Made by a program: the position numbers and the translations under genes
Origin: Stentor roeselii
Taxonomy: Eukaryota > Ciliophora > Heterotrichea > Heterotrichida > Stentoridae
Direction: 5' to 3'
Length of the DNA stretch: 64,000 nucleotides
NCBI GenBank assembly: GCA_006503475.1
Contig: RSEH01000016.1
Location: forward strand, 1-64,000
The notes under the pieces: generated by a model
Told to the model about the DNA's origin: nothing
Databases searched by the model: none
The model's input: the letters and a program-made list of their open reading frames with translations, nothing else
Part shown: positions 22,039-33,492 of the stretch, piece by piece
Position numbering within the stretch: position 1 is the stretch's first letter
How the letters are laid out: the number at the start of each line of letters is the position of its first letter

Positions 22039-23859
22039 ATGAGTCTTTTACCAAAACTAAAACAAAGTGACAAGACATGGCACGGAATAAACGGGAGATT
22101 CAGTTCACATTACTCAAAAAGGTTCTACCATGACGGTTCATTGACTAAAGCGCAAAAAACTCTTGAAGAGAGAAACACTTTCTTCATAAAAGAACAGTTT
22201 TACAATGAAGAAATCGACAAAATTCAGAAAAACAGATTCGTCTTGCTCAACATCAATCAAGAAAAAGAAAAGTTTGAGAAAATCAAAAAGAAAGTCATGG
22301 CTGAAAAGCGAGTGATTGGGAAAAAAATCAAACAAGCTGCCATCAAAATTCAAAAACATATTCGAGGATACCTCTGTAGAAAAAAGCATGAAGCTGAAAT
22401 GGAAGATCTTAAAAAGGCTAAGCTGGGCATTTCAGTAAAAGCAATGAACCGGTACGTAGGAAAGTGCTGCATTTACCTCGCAGACAACATCGTTGAAGCC
22501 AGCATTGTGATCCAAAAACACATGAAGCGCTATCTCGCCCAAAAGCTCTTAAAACGGTTAAAAATCGAGGACAAGGCCGCAAGAAAAATCACGACTTTCT
22601 TCAAAGTCCTTCGAAATCGTTCAAAGTTCAAGAAAAGCTTAGAAAATCTAAAAATCAAGAAAAAATTAAAAGAAATCAAACATCGGCTTCGGTGGATAAA
22701 ATTCAAGTCTTGGTGGAGAGTCTACCGCATCCGATTTGCAGTCATTCGGCGAATCGCCAGGTCAAGAAACTCTTCAGTTCATTTAAGATCCTCTTCTCGT
22801 GCCAGTCGAAAACAATCAGTTGAGTCATTAAAAAGCAAAAAAAGCAGAAAAAGCTTCGCAGTTTCAAACACTTTTCCTCCGAATGAAGCTATGACCAAAC
22901 AAATGACTCATGGAGACCCTCGAAATGAATTTGAAAATAATCTGGACACACTTGGGAAAGGATTTGAAAGGATTGAAGAAGTTGCGAATGAGGAAAGTTT
23001 GAGTTTGACTCTGAATCAGTTTAATTTTGAGCAGATTATGAATCAGGCTTCTATTCGGAATAGAAGACATGAAGGAATGGAAATTGAAGGACATAATGAT
23101 GAGGAGATACTGGATGAGGAAAAAGAGGGTGTTAGTGGAAGAGAATCAAATTATAGCAGGGCTGATGAAGAAATAACTCTTCAAAACGATTCAGGAAGTA
23201 TTTCAGAGAGCATCGAGCAATTTATCACAGAAACTTCAAGTAAAACAATAAGTGAAACCAGCCAACAACCAGAAGGAAACCCAGAAGACGAAGAAAGCCT
23301 AATGAAAGACAAAAAGCCCACAAAACCCGAAGACCCTCCAGAAAAGCCGATTCCATCCTACCGAAAGCCAACAGCTTCTTTCAACTTCTGGAAAAAGCGT
23401 CCTCCATCTCCAGAGCAGGCTCCAAAAGAGATCCACCCTCCTCCAAAGCACTTATTAATCTGGACCCGCTGTCGTCGTATCTACAAGACCCAAACAAAGC
23501 GTTACAAAAGTGACTTAAAATACCAAACATCCTGCGGTAAACACAAAAGACCAGTTTGGAAGCCTCCTCTAACTGCGAACGAGCATCTTCCTTCTCGAAA
23601 GCTTCCGAAACTCTTAAAGAAATCTTTAAAAATCCCAGATTTTCTAGAGCCTTACACCTTTATCGCTGCAAGCGACACTCCAGAGAGTCCTATAAAGTTA
23701 AACCAAGAAGAAGACCTTGACTCCTACAGCGTCGACTCAGACACTTCCTTTGAATACGAAGCTGGAGACTTTCGCAGCACAGGACTGAGTGTTGCTTTGC
23801 CACAATTATACTCGATTGTAAAGAGTTACGGAAAAAACGCAGATGCTATAGTTAAATGA
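22039..23859 (+). CDS. IQ-motif protein
   Basis: 606 aa. Two IQ-like calmodulin-binding motifs are visible: AAIKIQKHIRGYLCRKK (100-116) and ASIVIQKHMKRYLAQK (153-169). A weaker third, KAARKITTFFKVLRNRSKF, follows. The N-terminus is basic and helical. Residues about 255-420 are Ser/Glu-rich and probably disordered. The C-terminus is rich in Pro and basic residues. IQ proteins of this style are often cytoskeletal and bind calmodulin or centrin. Sense-strand composition changes sharply near 23170, from G/T-rich to C/A-rich. It converges with the TTLL gene across a 10-nt gap. Confidence 0.75.
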   Translation: MSLLPKLKQSDKTWHGINGRFSSHYSKRFYHDGSLTKAQKTLEERNTFFIKEQFYNEEIDKIQKNRFVLLNINQEKEKFEKIKKKVMAEKRVIGKKIKQAAIKIQKHIRGYLCRKKHEAEMEDLKKAKLGISVKAMNRYVGKCCIYLADNIVEASIVIQKHMKRYLAQKLLKRLKIEDKAARKITTFFKVLRNRSKFKKSLENLKIKKKLKEIKHRLRWIKFKSWWRVYRIRFAVIRRIARSRNSSVHLRSSSRASRKQSVESLKSKKSRKSFAVSNTFPPNEAMTKQMTHGDPRNEFENNLDTLGKGFERIEEVANEESLSLTLNQFNFEQIMNQASIRNRRHEGMEIEGHNDEEILDEEKEGVSGRESNYSRADEEITLQNDSGSISESIEQFITETSSKTISETSQQPEGNPEDEESLMKDKKPTKPEDPPEKPIPSYRKPTASFNFWKKRPPSPEQAPKEIHPPPKHLLIWTRCRRIYKTQTKRYKSDLKYQTSCGKHKRPVWKPPLTANEHLPSRKLPKLLKKSLKIPDFLEPYTFIAASDTPESPIKLNQEEDLDSYSVDSDTSFEYEAGDFRSTGLSVALPQLYSIVKSYGKNADAIVK

Positions 23860-23869
23860 TTATCTTACA

Positions 23870-25417
23870 CTATCTAAACAACTTGTTAAGTCCTTCTTCC
23901 ACCATTTTCAAGTAAATCGCTGAATTCGGTTTTTTTCTTGAGTCAAAAGGAACAAGTCTTGCTCTGTACGCGTTTCCTTTAAAGCCTTTTTCTGTGCTGC
24001 GACTTGGAGTCCGCTTCGCTTTTTCGTATTCGCCGCAGACGATGAGGTTCGCAGGGCGCTGCTCTTCGAAGAACCTGCTGAATAAAAAGCTGTACTCGCC
24101 TGGGAAGATCCTTTCAAAGTTCCCTGCTCGCTTCGCTTCTGTTCTAGTTTCTTGAATAACCCGCAAGTCGTCTTTATTGATTTCCAGCTCTGGTTGGGTC
24201 AAAGTGCTTGAGTTCCACTCGGGCTTCGCTTTTTTCGACTTCTTGTCTTTTGAAGGGATTCGCGAGGAAATCCCTGCTAAAGTGAACAAGTCGCTGATGA
24301 GGACTGACTTTACCTTCAGGTCTAGGTTCGAGTCGGTGTTGAGAGAAGGCGAAAGATTCACCTCGAGAAGCCAGGGTGTTAAGTTCTCGTCGATTAGGAT
24401 GTCGAAACCGAGAAGCTCGAAACAGTTGTTTCGGTAAGGAACGTGCATTTTGAACCCTGCGTAAATTTTTGACTCTGCTGAAAGAATCGTTTTTATCACT
24501 ATTTCTTTTATTTTCTGCCAGATGAAGGAAAAGTTTATACCCGACTCTTGGCAGAATTTTTTAAAGGCTGATAATGTCCACTTGTGACCTTTTCCGTCTT
24601 CTGTTGAGGAGTCGAAGTTTGGGTTGTTTTTGTTTACTGAGTAGTTCGTTAGGTGGGCGAAACGGTTTGAAATGTGACCTGTGGAGTAGTTTGATGTTGC
24701 GAAACGAACGAGACCTTCTTTGTAGATGTATATTCTGAGAGGGTCTACACAGGTCAAAGCAACATAGATCCTCAAATCAAATTTCAAATTATTAATCAGC
24801 AAAGGATTATCAATATATCTGCAAGCAACAAAATTCTGTCCAACAGGAAGATCAGCCGGGTCACTCGTTAAAAAAATTCCTTTGCCCTGACTTTTACCAG
24901 CAGGTTTAACAATCCAGACAACATCAGGTCTATCAATCATAATATTTTCCAGTTCCCGAGTGTCTCCAGGTAAAACATAAGTTTCAGGTACAAAGTTAAA
25001 ATTTTGCAAGCCATAAAGACTCTGCATTTTCGCGACATTCTTATAAAGCAGGTCTTTTTTCGAGATCTCATAGGACCTAGGGAAGTGATTTATCTTCTGC
25101 CATCGAGAAATGCCGACAAAAATATTTGTTTTCATATACCCGTTGCCCCAAAGCAAAGTCCAGTCATTTTTGCTTTCTTTTAAGCCGTTGTCTTCTAAGG
25201 TGTTGCGAATCAGAGGCACCTCGCCATTTAACTTGAAGTAGTAACCTGGAATCTGAACTTTTGTCTTCCGAGATGGAGAAAAAGGCCTGAAGACTAAGAA
25301 GCGTTCGGACATTCCGAAGAAAACTGCGGGTTTCTGATCTTCTGGATTTTTGGAATGACTTTCAGGCTTTGAGATCTTTGGGAGGACGATTAGAGATGTT
25401 TGAAAAACTGAACTCAT
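23870..25417 (-). CDS. Tubulin tyrosine ligase-like protein (TTLL4/5-type polyglutamylase)
   Basis: 515 aa. The ATP-grasp TTL core spans about 85-385. It includes RWQKINHFPRSYEISKKDLL (105-124), where TTLL4/5 enzymes have a similar QK.NHFPGS motif, and WIVKPAGKSQGKGIF (168-182) in the nucleotide-binding region. FDLRIYVALT, HLTNYSVNK (255-263) and GFDILIDENLTPWLLEVNLSPS (337-358, with the metal-binding E-x-N) follow. Family knowledge: such enzymes add glutamates to tubulin tails in cilia and basal bodies using ATP. The first 80 residues and the C-terminal 130 residues are lineage-specific. Chain initiation versus elongation cannot be decided here. Confidence 0.9.
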   Translation of the reverse strand: MSSVFQTSLIVLPKISKPESHSKNPEDQKPAVFFGMSERFLVFRPFSPSRKTKVQIPGYYFKLNGEVPLIRNTLEDNGLKESKNDWTLLWGNGYMKTNIFVGISRWQKINHFPRSYEISKKDLLYKNVAKMQSLYGLQNFNFVPETYVLPGDTRELENIMIDRPDVVWIVKPAGKSQGKGIFLTSDPADLPVGQNFVACRYIDNPLLINNLKFDLRIYVALTCVDPLRIYIYKEGLVRFATSNYSTGHISNRFAHLTNYSVNKNNPNFDSSTEDGKGHKWTLSAFKKFCQESGINFSFIWQKIKEIVIKTILSAESKIYAGFKMHVPYRNNCFELLGFDILIDENLTPWLLEVNLSPSLNTDSNLDLKVKSVLISDLFTLAGISSRIPSKDKKSKKAKPEWNSSTLTQPELEINKDDLRVIQETRTEAKRAGNFERIFPGEYSFLFSRFFEEQRPANLIVCGEYEKAKRTPSRSTEKGFKGNAYRARLVPFDSRKKPNSAIYLKMVEEGLNKLFR

Positions 25418-25777
25418 ATTTTTTGAATATTTAGACTTTAGATTTAAGTTTTTAGTTTATGATGAGATATTTATGGGAAAGTGTGAAGATTATAGAAAAT
25501 TTATTGGCAGAATGGGGTTTTGCTATATTTTAGATAATTTTTTATTGTTTTAATTGGTTTATGAACGACTGGGAATGATATTCTTTTGATAAAGAGTTGA
25601 CCATGAGAATTCATTTAAAGCAGCATACTGTAAATTAAGAGTCAACAACAAGAACCTCTCATAATAAAAATAAAACCTTCTAAATATATCAAGCCTTTGA
25701 AGTTTTCTTAAAAATCCTCTTCATTGAACGATCCATTCAAACTGCAACAATTCCATCTTCAAATCACTGTAATAATA
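25418..25777. promoter_or_regulatory. Divergent intergenic promoter region
   Basis: 360 nt between two divergently transcribed genes (TTLL to the left, the 25778 gene to the right). The left half is C-poor and G/T-rich on the plus strand. The right half is G-poor and A/C/T-rich. Each gene thus has a G-poor leader on its own sense strand. No conserved box was recognised. Confidence 0.4.
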
Positions 25778-27844
25778 ATGGAAGGGTCCAACAAAACGCT
25801 TCTGGAAATGAAGACATTGCTCTCTGAGTTCTCAGCTACTTTTTATTCAAAACTCAGTAAAACCGAGCTGGAAAAATTCAAAAAGCTGCAAAAAGCAGCG
25901 GAGTCCCTTCACACTGAACCTTCAAAGCGTTCAAAAAAGATTCAATTCATGGAACAGATCTATTTCAACCCGAAAAGTATCATTTTTTGCTTAAACATCA
26001 AAAAACTGTTCACCAAGAAAAATTTCTCATTCGTTCGTTATTCCTTCGCTTTGATTCGTTGTCTTTTCAAAGAAGCTCAAAGAGTTGATGCCAAAAAAGA
26101 AAAATTTCAACAAAGAGTCCCGAAAGAACCTTTTTCAAGAGAAGTCGGGACAGACCCTTTTGTCTTGAAACTTGAAAAAATACCTGAAGTTAAAAAAGAT
26201 AAGAAAAATTTAAAAGTCTTGCAAAATCTTTTTAATCAGGTTAAGGATAAGAGACGAAGACTTAAAATTTACTTTAATTGGAAAAATAATTTCAAGTTGA
26301 TCAAAGCTAGAAAAGAAGCTTTTTTCAAGAAATTTGAAAAACTTGCGAGGAATCTTGGTAGGATTGTATTTGGATCACTTTTTAGGTATAAAAACTGGAG
26401 AAGGCTTTCTGCTGATATCTTGACTAGATCACTTGTTCCTGTCATCAAGTCTCGAAAAAATAGGGTCTTTTTAATGGTTTTCTTTAGAGCTCGATTTTCT
26501 CAGCCTATTTTATCAAACCAAAACCTACCCAACTTAAATGAAAAAGATAAAAAAACACTTCTGGAAATCAGTGAAAATACTTCAATGGGGGTCACCTCAA
26601 ACCCCTCTAAAACAAAAAATCAAGAAAATGAAGAATCTGAAAACACCCAAGATTTTGGTTACTCAAGAAAAAACAACCAGAAGATGACGAAAAAGAAAAA
26701 AGTTTTACTCTGCAGCGGCAGGGCAGAAGCTCCAAAAAAAATCGAAAAACTAGAAAAAAACCATTCCTGGGTCCTCGCTTTTGCATTACTTAAATGGAAA
26801 AAAAATTACTTTCTTGTGAAATCAGAAGTTCAAAACAATAAAAACGCTTTGGCTGTCGCTTTAGAGGTTTTCAAAGGATTCAAGGAAAAGTACCACAAAA
26901 GACTTTGCTCGATTTTATTTGAAAACTTGAAAGTTAAGTATTTAATGTCAAAGCAGAATAAAAACTTCAAGACTTACCTTTTGTTCAAAATGATCTCAGG
27001 GATTATCACGAATAAACAGAAAATTTTGTTATATAAGGTATTTCGAGCGATTTCCTCTTTGCGACATAAAAAAGTCTCATTCCCTGCACTATCAATCGAC
27101 ATGCAGGGCTTTCATGAAATGGAAAATAGTGGTGATATCATGTATAAGATACTTAAAAGAATTTACCAAAATAGTTTACTGAAAAAAAAAGTATTCGCTT
27201 TTATTTCTCTTCAGAATTTCGAGCCAAGTTCTCCAGTTTATATAAGAAAGATCAGCGTGAACCACTTAGCTGATACTTTAGCGAAGGTAATATTCTTCAA
27301 GAAGTACCTAACATTCTTTGAAGTAAAAGAAAAAACATTCATCATATACCGAAAGTGCGAATTCTTGATGTACTCAGTTTCTCTTGCCTTATCCAACAGT
27401 ACTAAAAGATTACTAAATTTCTCGATTTTCATGTTGAAAGTCAACTCTTTAGATGGAGTCCATCACTTAATCCTCAACATCCAAAAAGCGAAAAGAAAAG
27501 AACTACTTCGTTCAAGTTTCAATGAAATCAAAGAATACGCTTATGACATGGAAAACTTCATTGTTGCCCGAAACCTCTTCACTGGAAGTCTTGTAAAGAA
27601 AATTTATTATAAACGCGTTTCTAGTTCAATACTGTAAGAAAAACGTAGGAAATGGCAAAGCTTTGCTGAAGATATGAAAATGGCAGAAGAACTTGGACTT
27701 TCTAATACCTTGATATTAGTGAAAAATAACAATGCATATTATGAGTTTTCTGATAAAGGCTTCAGTGACAATGAGTCGATTGGTTTTAACTGCGGTATTG
27801 AGCCACTGTCTATTGTGAATAGTCTTGATAGCAGTTTCCTTTAA
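25778..27844 (+). CDS. Large basic helical protein, possibly Sfi1/centrin-binding type
   Basis: Two exons joined by a 15-nt intron (27634-27648) give 683 aa. Splicing adds a 65-residue acidic tail to an otherwise Lys-rich protein. ATG 25778 is the first usable start; an in-frame stop lies upstream. The body is helical and rich in Lys, Phe and Leu, with scattered Trp in phrases such as YFNWKNNFKL, RYKNWRRL and LLKWKKNYFLV. Trp-containing repeats of this kind recall Sfi1-like centrin-binding proteins, which are numerous in ciliates, but spacing is irregular and I cannot confirm the family. There are no membrane segments. The gene is divergent from TTLL. Confidence 0.65.
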
Positions 27845-28024
27845 ATATAGTTAGTTTATTATTTAAAGCTATTTAAGGATAAGGTGTTTTATACTCTTTG
27901 AAAAATCTGTAAAGTTGAAGGACCAGAGAATAAAAAATCTTTTTCTAATGAATTTAAAATTAAATCATAAGAAAAAATTAGTTAAATCCATGAATTGACC
28001 TTACTCTAAGGCAATATCTATGAT

Positions 28025-29338
28025 TTACCCTAATACTAATAAACTCTTACTTGCCTCTATAACATCTTGGAGTGAATTAAAAATAGTAAGAATCCCAGTG
28101 ACTTCCTTTGAACAATTGACACAAAACTCTAAACTCTGATCAAAAATATTTCTAACATAAAAAAATGCAGCCTTATCATTTTGTTCCTTGCAAAAATAGT
28201 TAAAAACCGCAGCTTTAAACTTGATTTCTTTGAGTTTATCAGTAGTTTCTTTTTTCACTCCTTTATCCTTCTCAGCGATTTTCGCGATTTTCTTCCTCAA
28301 ATTTTCAGCTTCACTGAAAAAAGCTTCTTTTTCCTTGACAAGGTTCTTTAAAACAGCTCCTTGTCCCTTGAAAAACTTGAAAGTTCCATGAAAAAACTCA
28401 TAAGTCTTAACATTTAAATTCCAAACTTTTTCACTAGTTTTACTTGTAACATCAGCAAGTTTCGCATAAAGTTCTTTCAAAGGTCTTGCATTTTTAGCAA
28501 CTCCAGCAGAAACTCCGCTCATTTCATTGAAAAGACTAGTGAAAGTATTTAAAGATAAGCAAAGTTCATTCATGATTCTCTTCAAGTTCTTGCTTTCATG
28601 CGACAATTTTTTCAAGCTATCTTTCGACAAGTCACAGAAATTATTGATTTTCAATGAAAGGTCCTGAAAATTATCATATTCACATAAAAGTTTTCCATCA
28701 GCAGAAGGAAATTGTTTGACTTCAGAAGGTTTTTTTATTTTGATTTTTTTGACTTTACTGAATTTTTCCCTGTTTTCTTCCTGAAGAAAGGCAATTAGCG
28801 AAGGTGACCTTTTAAGTAAGTCGCTATTTGCAAGATATTGCATGAAATAAGAAAGTTGTCTTACTTGAATGTCTAGTTCCAGAGGGTCTTCGAGTTTCTT
28901 GTTTGACTTTTCTTTGATCACTGGGATGAAGAGTCCTGGATATTCATTTGAAAGAACTTCTCCAAGCCAAGTAAAATCTGTGATTTTTCGTTGAACGCTC
29001 CAACCAAGTGGCAGGGTCAAAACGTAATAAAAAAAGCATTTTGATGAAAAAGTTCCTGATTTTTTCTCAGGTCTTGTTATCATTATTTGAACCACTTCTG
29101 AGTTCAAGGCTGTTGGACGGATTTGCCTGCATTCAATTATGTCTGCATTTGAAAATTTTCTTTGAGGATTTGTGAAATTTTCAACACAGGCTTGAAGTTC
29201 ATCGAGAGACCATTCATCGATGTCGGAACTTTTTTGCCTCTCGCAGAAATTTATGAAAGATTCTGCATCGTAGCCTTGGTCGATTATGGATTTAGTAAGA
29301 AAAGTCTGCTTTGCTTGTCTTACTTGTTCGGGATCCAT
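28025..29338 (-). CDS. PX-domain sorting nexin (PX-BAR type)
   Basis: 437 aa. A PX domain spans about 80-187. It has the phosphoinositide-binding segment RKITDFTWLGEVL (117-129), where family members have R-x-Y/F-x-x-F-x-x-L. FPGLF-like NEYPGLFIPVI follows, and then RQLSYFMQYLANSDLLKRSPSLIAFL, the typical PX C-terminal helices. Residues about 230-437 are long, charged and helical, as in BAR domains of SNX1/2/7/30-type nexins. It probably binds PI3P on endosomes and shapes or sorts membrane. An N-terminal helical segment (1-75) is not recognised. Confidence 0.8.
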   Translation of the reverse strand: MDPEQVRQAKQTFLTKSIIDQGYDAESFINFCERQKSSDIDEWSLDELQACVENFTNPQRKFSNADIIECRQIRPTALNSEVVQIMITRPEKKSGTFSSKCFFYYVLTLPLGWSVQRKITDFTWLGEVLSNEYPGLFIPVIKEKSNKKLEDPLELDIQVRQLSYFMQYLANSDLLKRSPSLIAFLQEENREKFSKVKKIKIKKPSEVKQFPSADGKLLCEYDNFQDLSLKINNFCDLSKDSLKKLSHESKNLKRIMNELCLSLNTFTSLFNEMSGVSAGVAKNARPLKELYAKLADVTSKTSEKVWNLNVKTYEFFHGTFKFFKGQGAVLKNLVKEKEAFFSEAENLRKKIAKIAEKDKGVKKETTDKLKEIKFKAAVFNYFCKEQNDKAAFFYVRNIFDQSLEFCVNCSKEVTGILTIFNSLQDVIEASKSLLVLG

Positions 29339-30357
29339 TTAGATTATTGGCGATTTAATTGTTGTCTGTGAAAATGATGGAAAATTATTTATGGAAATTT
29401 AGGATTGGGGATTGTTTGTGAACTTTGAGATTTTAGGAAAGTGAGATTTTTAATGAATTTTTTTGATTTTAAGGAAAAAATAGAGGTATTTATGACTTGG
29501 TTTTGTATCTGGAAACATAAGATCTTATATAAATTTCGCTTTTTTTTTAAAACAAATAAATAAAGAATTGTTTATAATCATTTGTAGAATAGAAACTTTG
29601 GTCATTCATTGAAGTTAATTTAAATTTTTAGCTTGTGGTAATCATATGAATGTGATATTTAAATAAGTTTTTCGAATTGGAAATTTGTGGTTCTTCCTAT
29701 TGTTTTAGATAATAGACTAGAATGATAAATTTTTTCTGGTTTTAAAATAACAAAGATCATTTGAGATATATGGATAAATGATAATTCTATTTCCCTTTGT
29801 TCATGGAAGACGAGAAATATAATCTTTTGATTACTTGTAGGAAGATACTATTTATATTATTAATCTTTAATCTCAAAGACAAAGATATTACTTTTATCGA
29901 TCAGAAAAAATTTTACTCCAAATCTTCTATAATCTTTAAGGGTTTTATTATTGATTATTTTAATTGAGACGTTAATATTTCACCTCTTCACACACTTCTT
30001 GGATCATAAAATCATACAATCTGAGAATTGAATTTGAAATAATGTATAATTTTCTGTTAATAATTCAATTTTCCTAATAGGATTAAAACATTATATAAAA
30101 TATAGAATTAATTGATTTGTATCTGTGATCGTATCGAGAATTATTTAAAGTAAACCAAATAAAAATTTTAGAATTCCTTCCAGTTCCTTTAGTTAATGAA
30201 AAAAGACCAAATATCCTTTTTTCTATCTTATTTGATCTTTCATTCATAATACTCATCAAATTTAATCTTTCAAGCATTTTGTAAAGTTAAGCCTCATACA
30301 ACTCTTAAAAAAATTTAATTTTTAGATAATCTAATTTTTGTTAGAATTTAATAAATT
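29339..30357. other. Intergenic, AT-rich
   Basis: 1.02 kb. The first ~180 nt beside the sorting-nexin start is C-poor on the plus strand (G-poor on that gene's sense strand), the leader signature seen at other starts. The rest is AT-rich with no supported gene. A short minus-strand frame at 30083-30277 looks noncoding. Confidence 0.45.
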
Positions 30358-30591
30358 ATGTCAATCAGGAACTTTTCTTTCACTGATTCTAATTCTGAAA
30401 GTATCATCAGTATAGTCGCGAATAAGGAAAATGAAGAAGATTCTGATTATGAGCAGTCTTCTAGATTTAAATCAAGATCACAAAGTGAGTCAATGGTAAC
30501 AATTTACAGTAATGCTACCAAAAGTGCAAAAGACACAACCTTTCATAGAGAAATCATTCACAGAAACAAATGCAAATGTGAAGTTCTCTAA
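30358..30591 (+). CDS. Small Ser/Glu-rich protein with possible C-terminal CaaX box
   Basis: 77 aa, more coding-like than the AT-rich DNA around it: balanced codons and many Ser, Glu, Arg and Asn. It is probably disordered. The last four residues, CEVL, with a preceding Cys (CKCEVL), fit a CaaX prenylation box; Leu in the last place would favour geranylgeranylation. No homologue was recognised and the gene stands alone in a gene-poor region, so existence is likely but not certain. Confidence 0.45.
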   Translation: MSIRNFSFTDSNSESIISIVANKENEEDSDYEQSSRFKSRSQSESMVTIYSNATKSAKDTTFHREIIHRNKCKCEVL

Positions 30592-31590
30592 GAAATGCAG
30601 AATATTTAGTATTATCATCAAATGTTTTTAGTTAACGTCGAGCTTAAGGATTGATAGGAATCTTAATATGGGAAGATGAGGGATTTTGTTTTAAACAAAT
30701 ACTTGATCATCGAAATTTTACTTTTGTGATTGAAACTTTAACTATCCTTAGTGATTTTCAATTCATTTATGATGATACTCTATCAACTTGGAAGTCTGAA
30801 TAATTATCAATTTATTGAATGTTTATAAATCAAAAGAAAGTTAATGAGAATTATTAGACTGAATATTAATTCTGAAACTATTAACTAAACTATATATTAA
30901 CAACTTTACCAAAGAAAATTATTTAAAAAAAATCTAATAATCATCTTATATTGTATCATTATCTTTAAATTCTCTATTAAATGAATAAAACGGATAGAAT
31001 ACCAAAGATTCTTAGTTGGATCAAGTGTAAATAAGTAGATTAAAAATTTATAATTCACACTAGAAGAAAACTTGAAAAGATCAGACATAATCTAAAAAAT
31101 TTCTTCAATTAAAGCAATTTTACCAAAGTTTCATAATTTTTTGTATATACAATATATTAGAAATAGTTGCAAAGAAGGTAAAATTATTAAAAATTTCGAT
31201 TCTATTAAAGTGTTCATGAAGTTTCTCTATGAATTCTATACTTAAATTATGATTGAACTTATCATTTCAATAAATACTTGAAAAAAAAGTATTTAAAGTG
31301 ATAAAGAATTGAAAAATTTCAACTAAACTAATTTATAGACTAAATTGATTCCAAATTATATACATTTTACCCTAAAATATATAGAGGCTGCTGAGTTTTA
31401 AAACTTTTAGTCAAAACTACTCTCTCTATATTCAAATTTGTTAAGACTTATAATATCTCATTCGAATCTTTACAATCTTTTTTAGCATATTCTTTAAATT
31501 ATTTTATACTTAATCTCTATTTTAGATTTTATGAAAAAGTTCAAGAGTTTTCTTATACTAAAATCAAGTCCAGTCAATAATAATAATAAT
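30592..31590. other. Intergenic, AT-rich
   Basis: About 1 kb of AT-rich DNA. A minus-strand frame at 30906-31088 is short and has noncoding composition. No RNA gene or repeat was recognised. Confidence 0.45.
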
Positions 31591-31860
31591 ATGGGCGGAG
31601 TCTGCACAGCATGTGATAAAGATACTAAGTCAGAAGAGCAGATTTATAGGACTTTGATAGTTCCTGAATCTGTTAAGCCTAATGTATTTCCAGTTAAAAT
31701 AACTCCTGATGAATCTAAATATTCTTCTGTTAGCCTCTTAAGTCTGCCTTCTCTAAGTAATCGGGGCTCAGTCCACTCTACATCAACTCCAAAGAATGAT
31801 GTTATCTTCCTGATGAACTTGATCCCTGAAAATTCATCAACAGAGTTTAAACAAGGGTGA
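31591..31860 (+). CDS. Small protein with N-terminal MGGVCTAC dual-acylation signal
   Basis: 89 aa from ATG 31591. An upstream in-frame ATG at 31531 would add 20 residues including a poly-Asn run, but the inner start gives MGGVCTACDKD. That is a good N-myristoylation signal (Gly2, Thr6) with Cys5 and Cys8 as palmitoylation sites, which is why I prefer it. The rest is Ser/Pro-rich and probably disordered. It likely sits on the inner face of a membrane; no function can be named. Confidence 0.55.
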   Translation: MGGVCTACDKDTKSEEQIYRTLIVPESVKPNVFPVKITPDESKYSSVSLLSLPSLSNRGSVHSTSTPKNDVIFLMNLIPENSSTEFKQG

Positions 31861-33492
31861 AACTTTAAGAATTATTAAAACTTTCAAAATCCATTCAAGT
31901 GTAATTTTCATCTAAGAAAATAACCCTCACTAACTATGGAAATCTTTATCTCTCCAGCTATTTAACTGAATACAAATGTAAATGGAATCATTCTAATCAA
32001 AATCTTTCAAAAATCATCAAATCTTCTACTTAATAAAAAAATCTATCAAATATTAGAATATTTAAAGAATTTTGGAATTTCAGTCTAGAAAAGAAAAATC
32101 AATTCATTTTTAATCATCTTGGACTTTCTTATCATGATCAACAAAAAACCTGAGTTTCTATTAATTCAAAAGGAAATAATGTAAAGAACTGCTCCTGTAA
32201 TCGAAATAAATTAACATCGTAGAGACCTTCAGGATTGAAACAAATAGCATAGCATAAACCATAAATTAGTTTTAGATTAATGTAAAATTTTACTTTTTAA
32301 GTTTTAGAGTTTGTTTTGTCAAGAACAGAAATCATCTTGAATCAAAAAATACTATCAAATTAATATTATACCTCGGCTTAAATTGAAAATTGAGGTTTAC
32401 TATTCAAGAATCTTTAAAACATAACGAATCAATTCACTGCTGCCGATTTTAGATTTTATTTTATTTACAGGAAATATCAACGTAAAATTTCAATTTCGGA
32501 AATAAGGGTTCATAAGAATACAATCAAGGCTTATCTCTCATACAAAAAGTAATCTAAAATGGTAATTAGGCGTAAGCTAGAGTAATAATCAAAAAGAAAT
32601 ATATAAGTTCAAGTAAATAGCCTAAGAAACTTGAGAATCTAGATAATCCAGAATACTCAATAAATAAAGGATTTGCGATGCAACTTGATGAAATTAGAAC
32701 TTTTTGATGCAAATACCTGCACTAATAACAAGATTACTCAAATTCATGATGAGCGATGTATCATAATTTTTGATTCATAAAGATTTTATATTTATTAATA
32801 TCTGGCTAGTTTGAACAAATTGATTAATTACTCTTGAATAATTAAATCTTTGGTATTCAACTTATTCTCACCGAAGAATCTTAGAATGATAGAATCAGTC
32901 AACTCTTGAGAAATTTTATAAACCTAATTAAAAATGAAATCTGGAAATGCCACAAAATAAAACTTTTTACAATGTCGTCTAAACTATAATATATGAAACT
33001 TATCAAAAATCAAGAATTTTAGCAAATCTTCATTAACTTCAAAATAGCCATAAAAATATTAGAATTATTTGTACTATTAATTTAAAATTTCAAGATAACA
33101 AAAATTCGAAAGAAATCAGCATAAATCACTAGCGGTGTTTTATAATCAAATAAATTAGAATGAATAATTCTCAGTAAGCAAAAAATTAATAAAAGTCAAA
33201 AAAAACAAAAGCTCTAGAAACCTTAAAAGAATCTAAAGAAAACTCATAAAAGCTCAGCATTTTTTATGCATATAATAAAATTGTGAATAAAACCCTCGAA
33301 ACCGACAGCAAACAAAGGTATAACAATTATAATTATCAATATAAACCTTCGATCTAATAGTAAATAATCTTTTTACATAAAGATTAAATAATATACTCCT
33401 AACAGTCCAAACTAACTTCAAAGCCAATCAACTTCCTAAAATCAAACCCTAACCAAAAATATTCAAACTTTTTCCATTAACCTCCAAACATA
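31861..33492. other. Intergenic, AT-rich
   Basis: 1.63 kb with no supported gene on either strand, the longest plain gap in the window. The last ~90 nt before the TTC12-like start (about 33400-33492) is strikingly G-poor on the sense strand. Confidence 0.5.
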
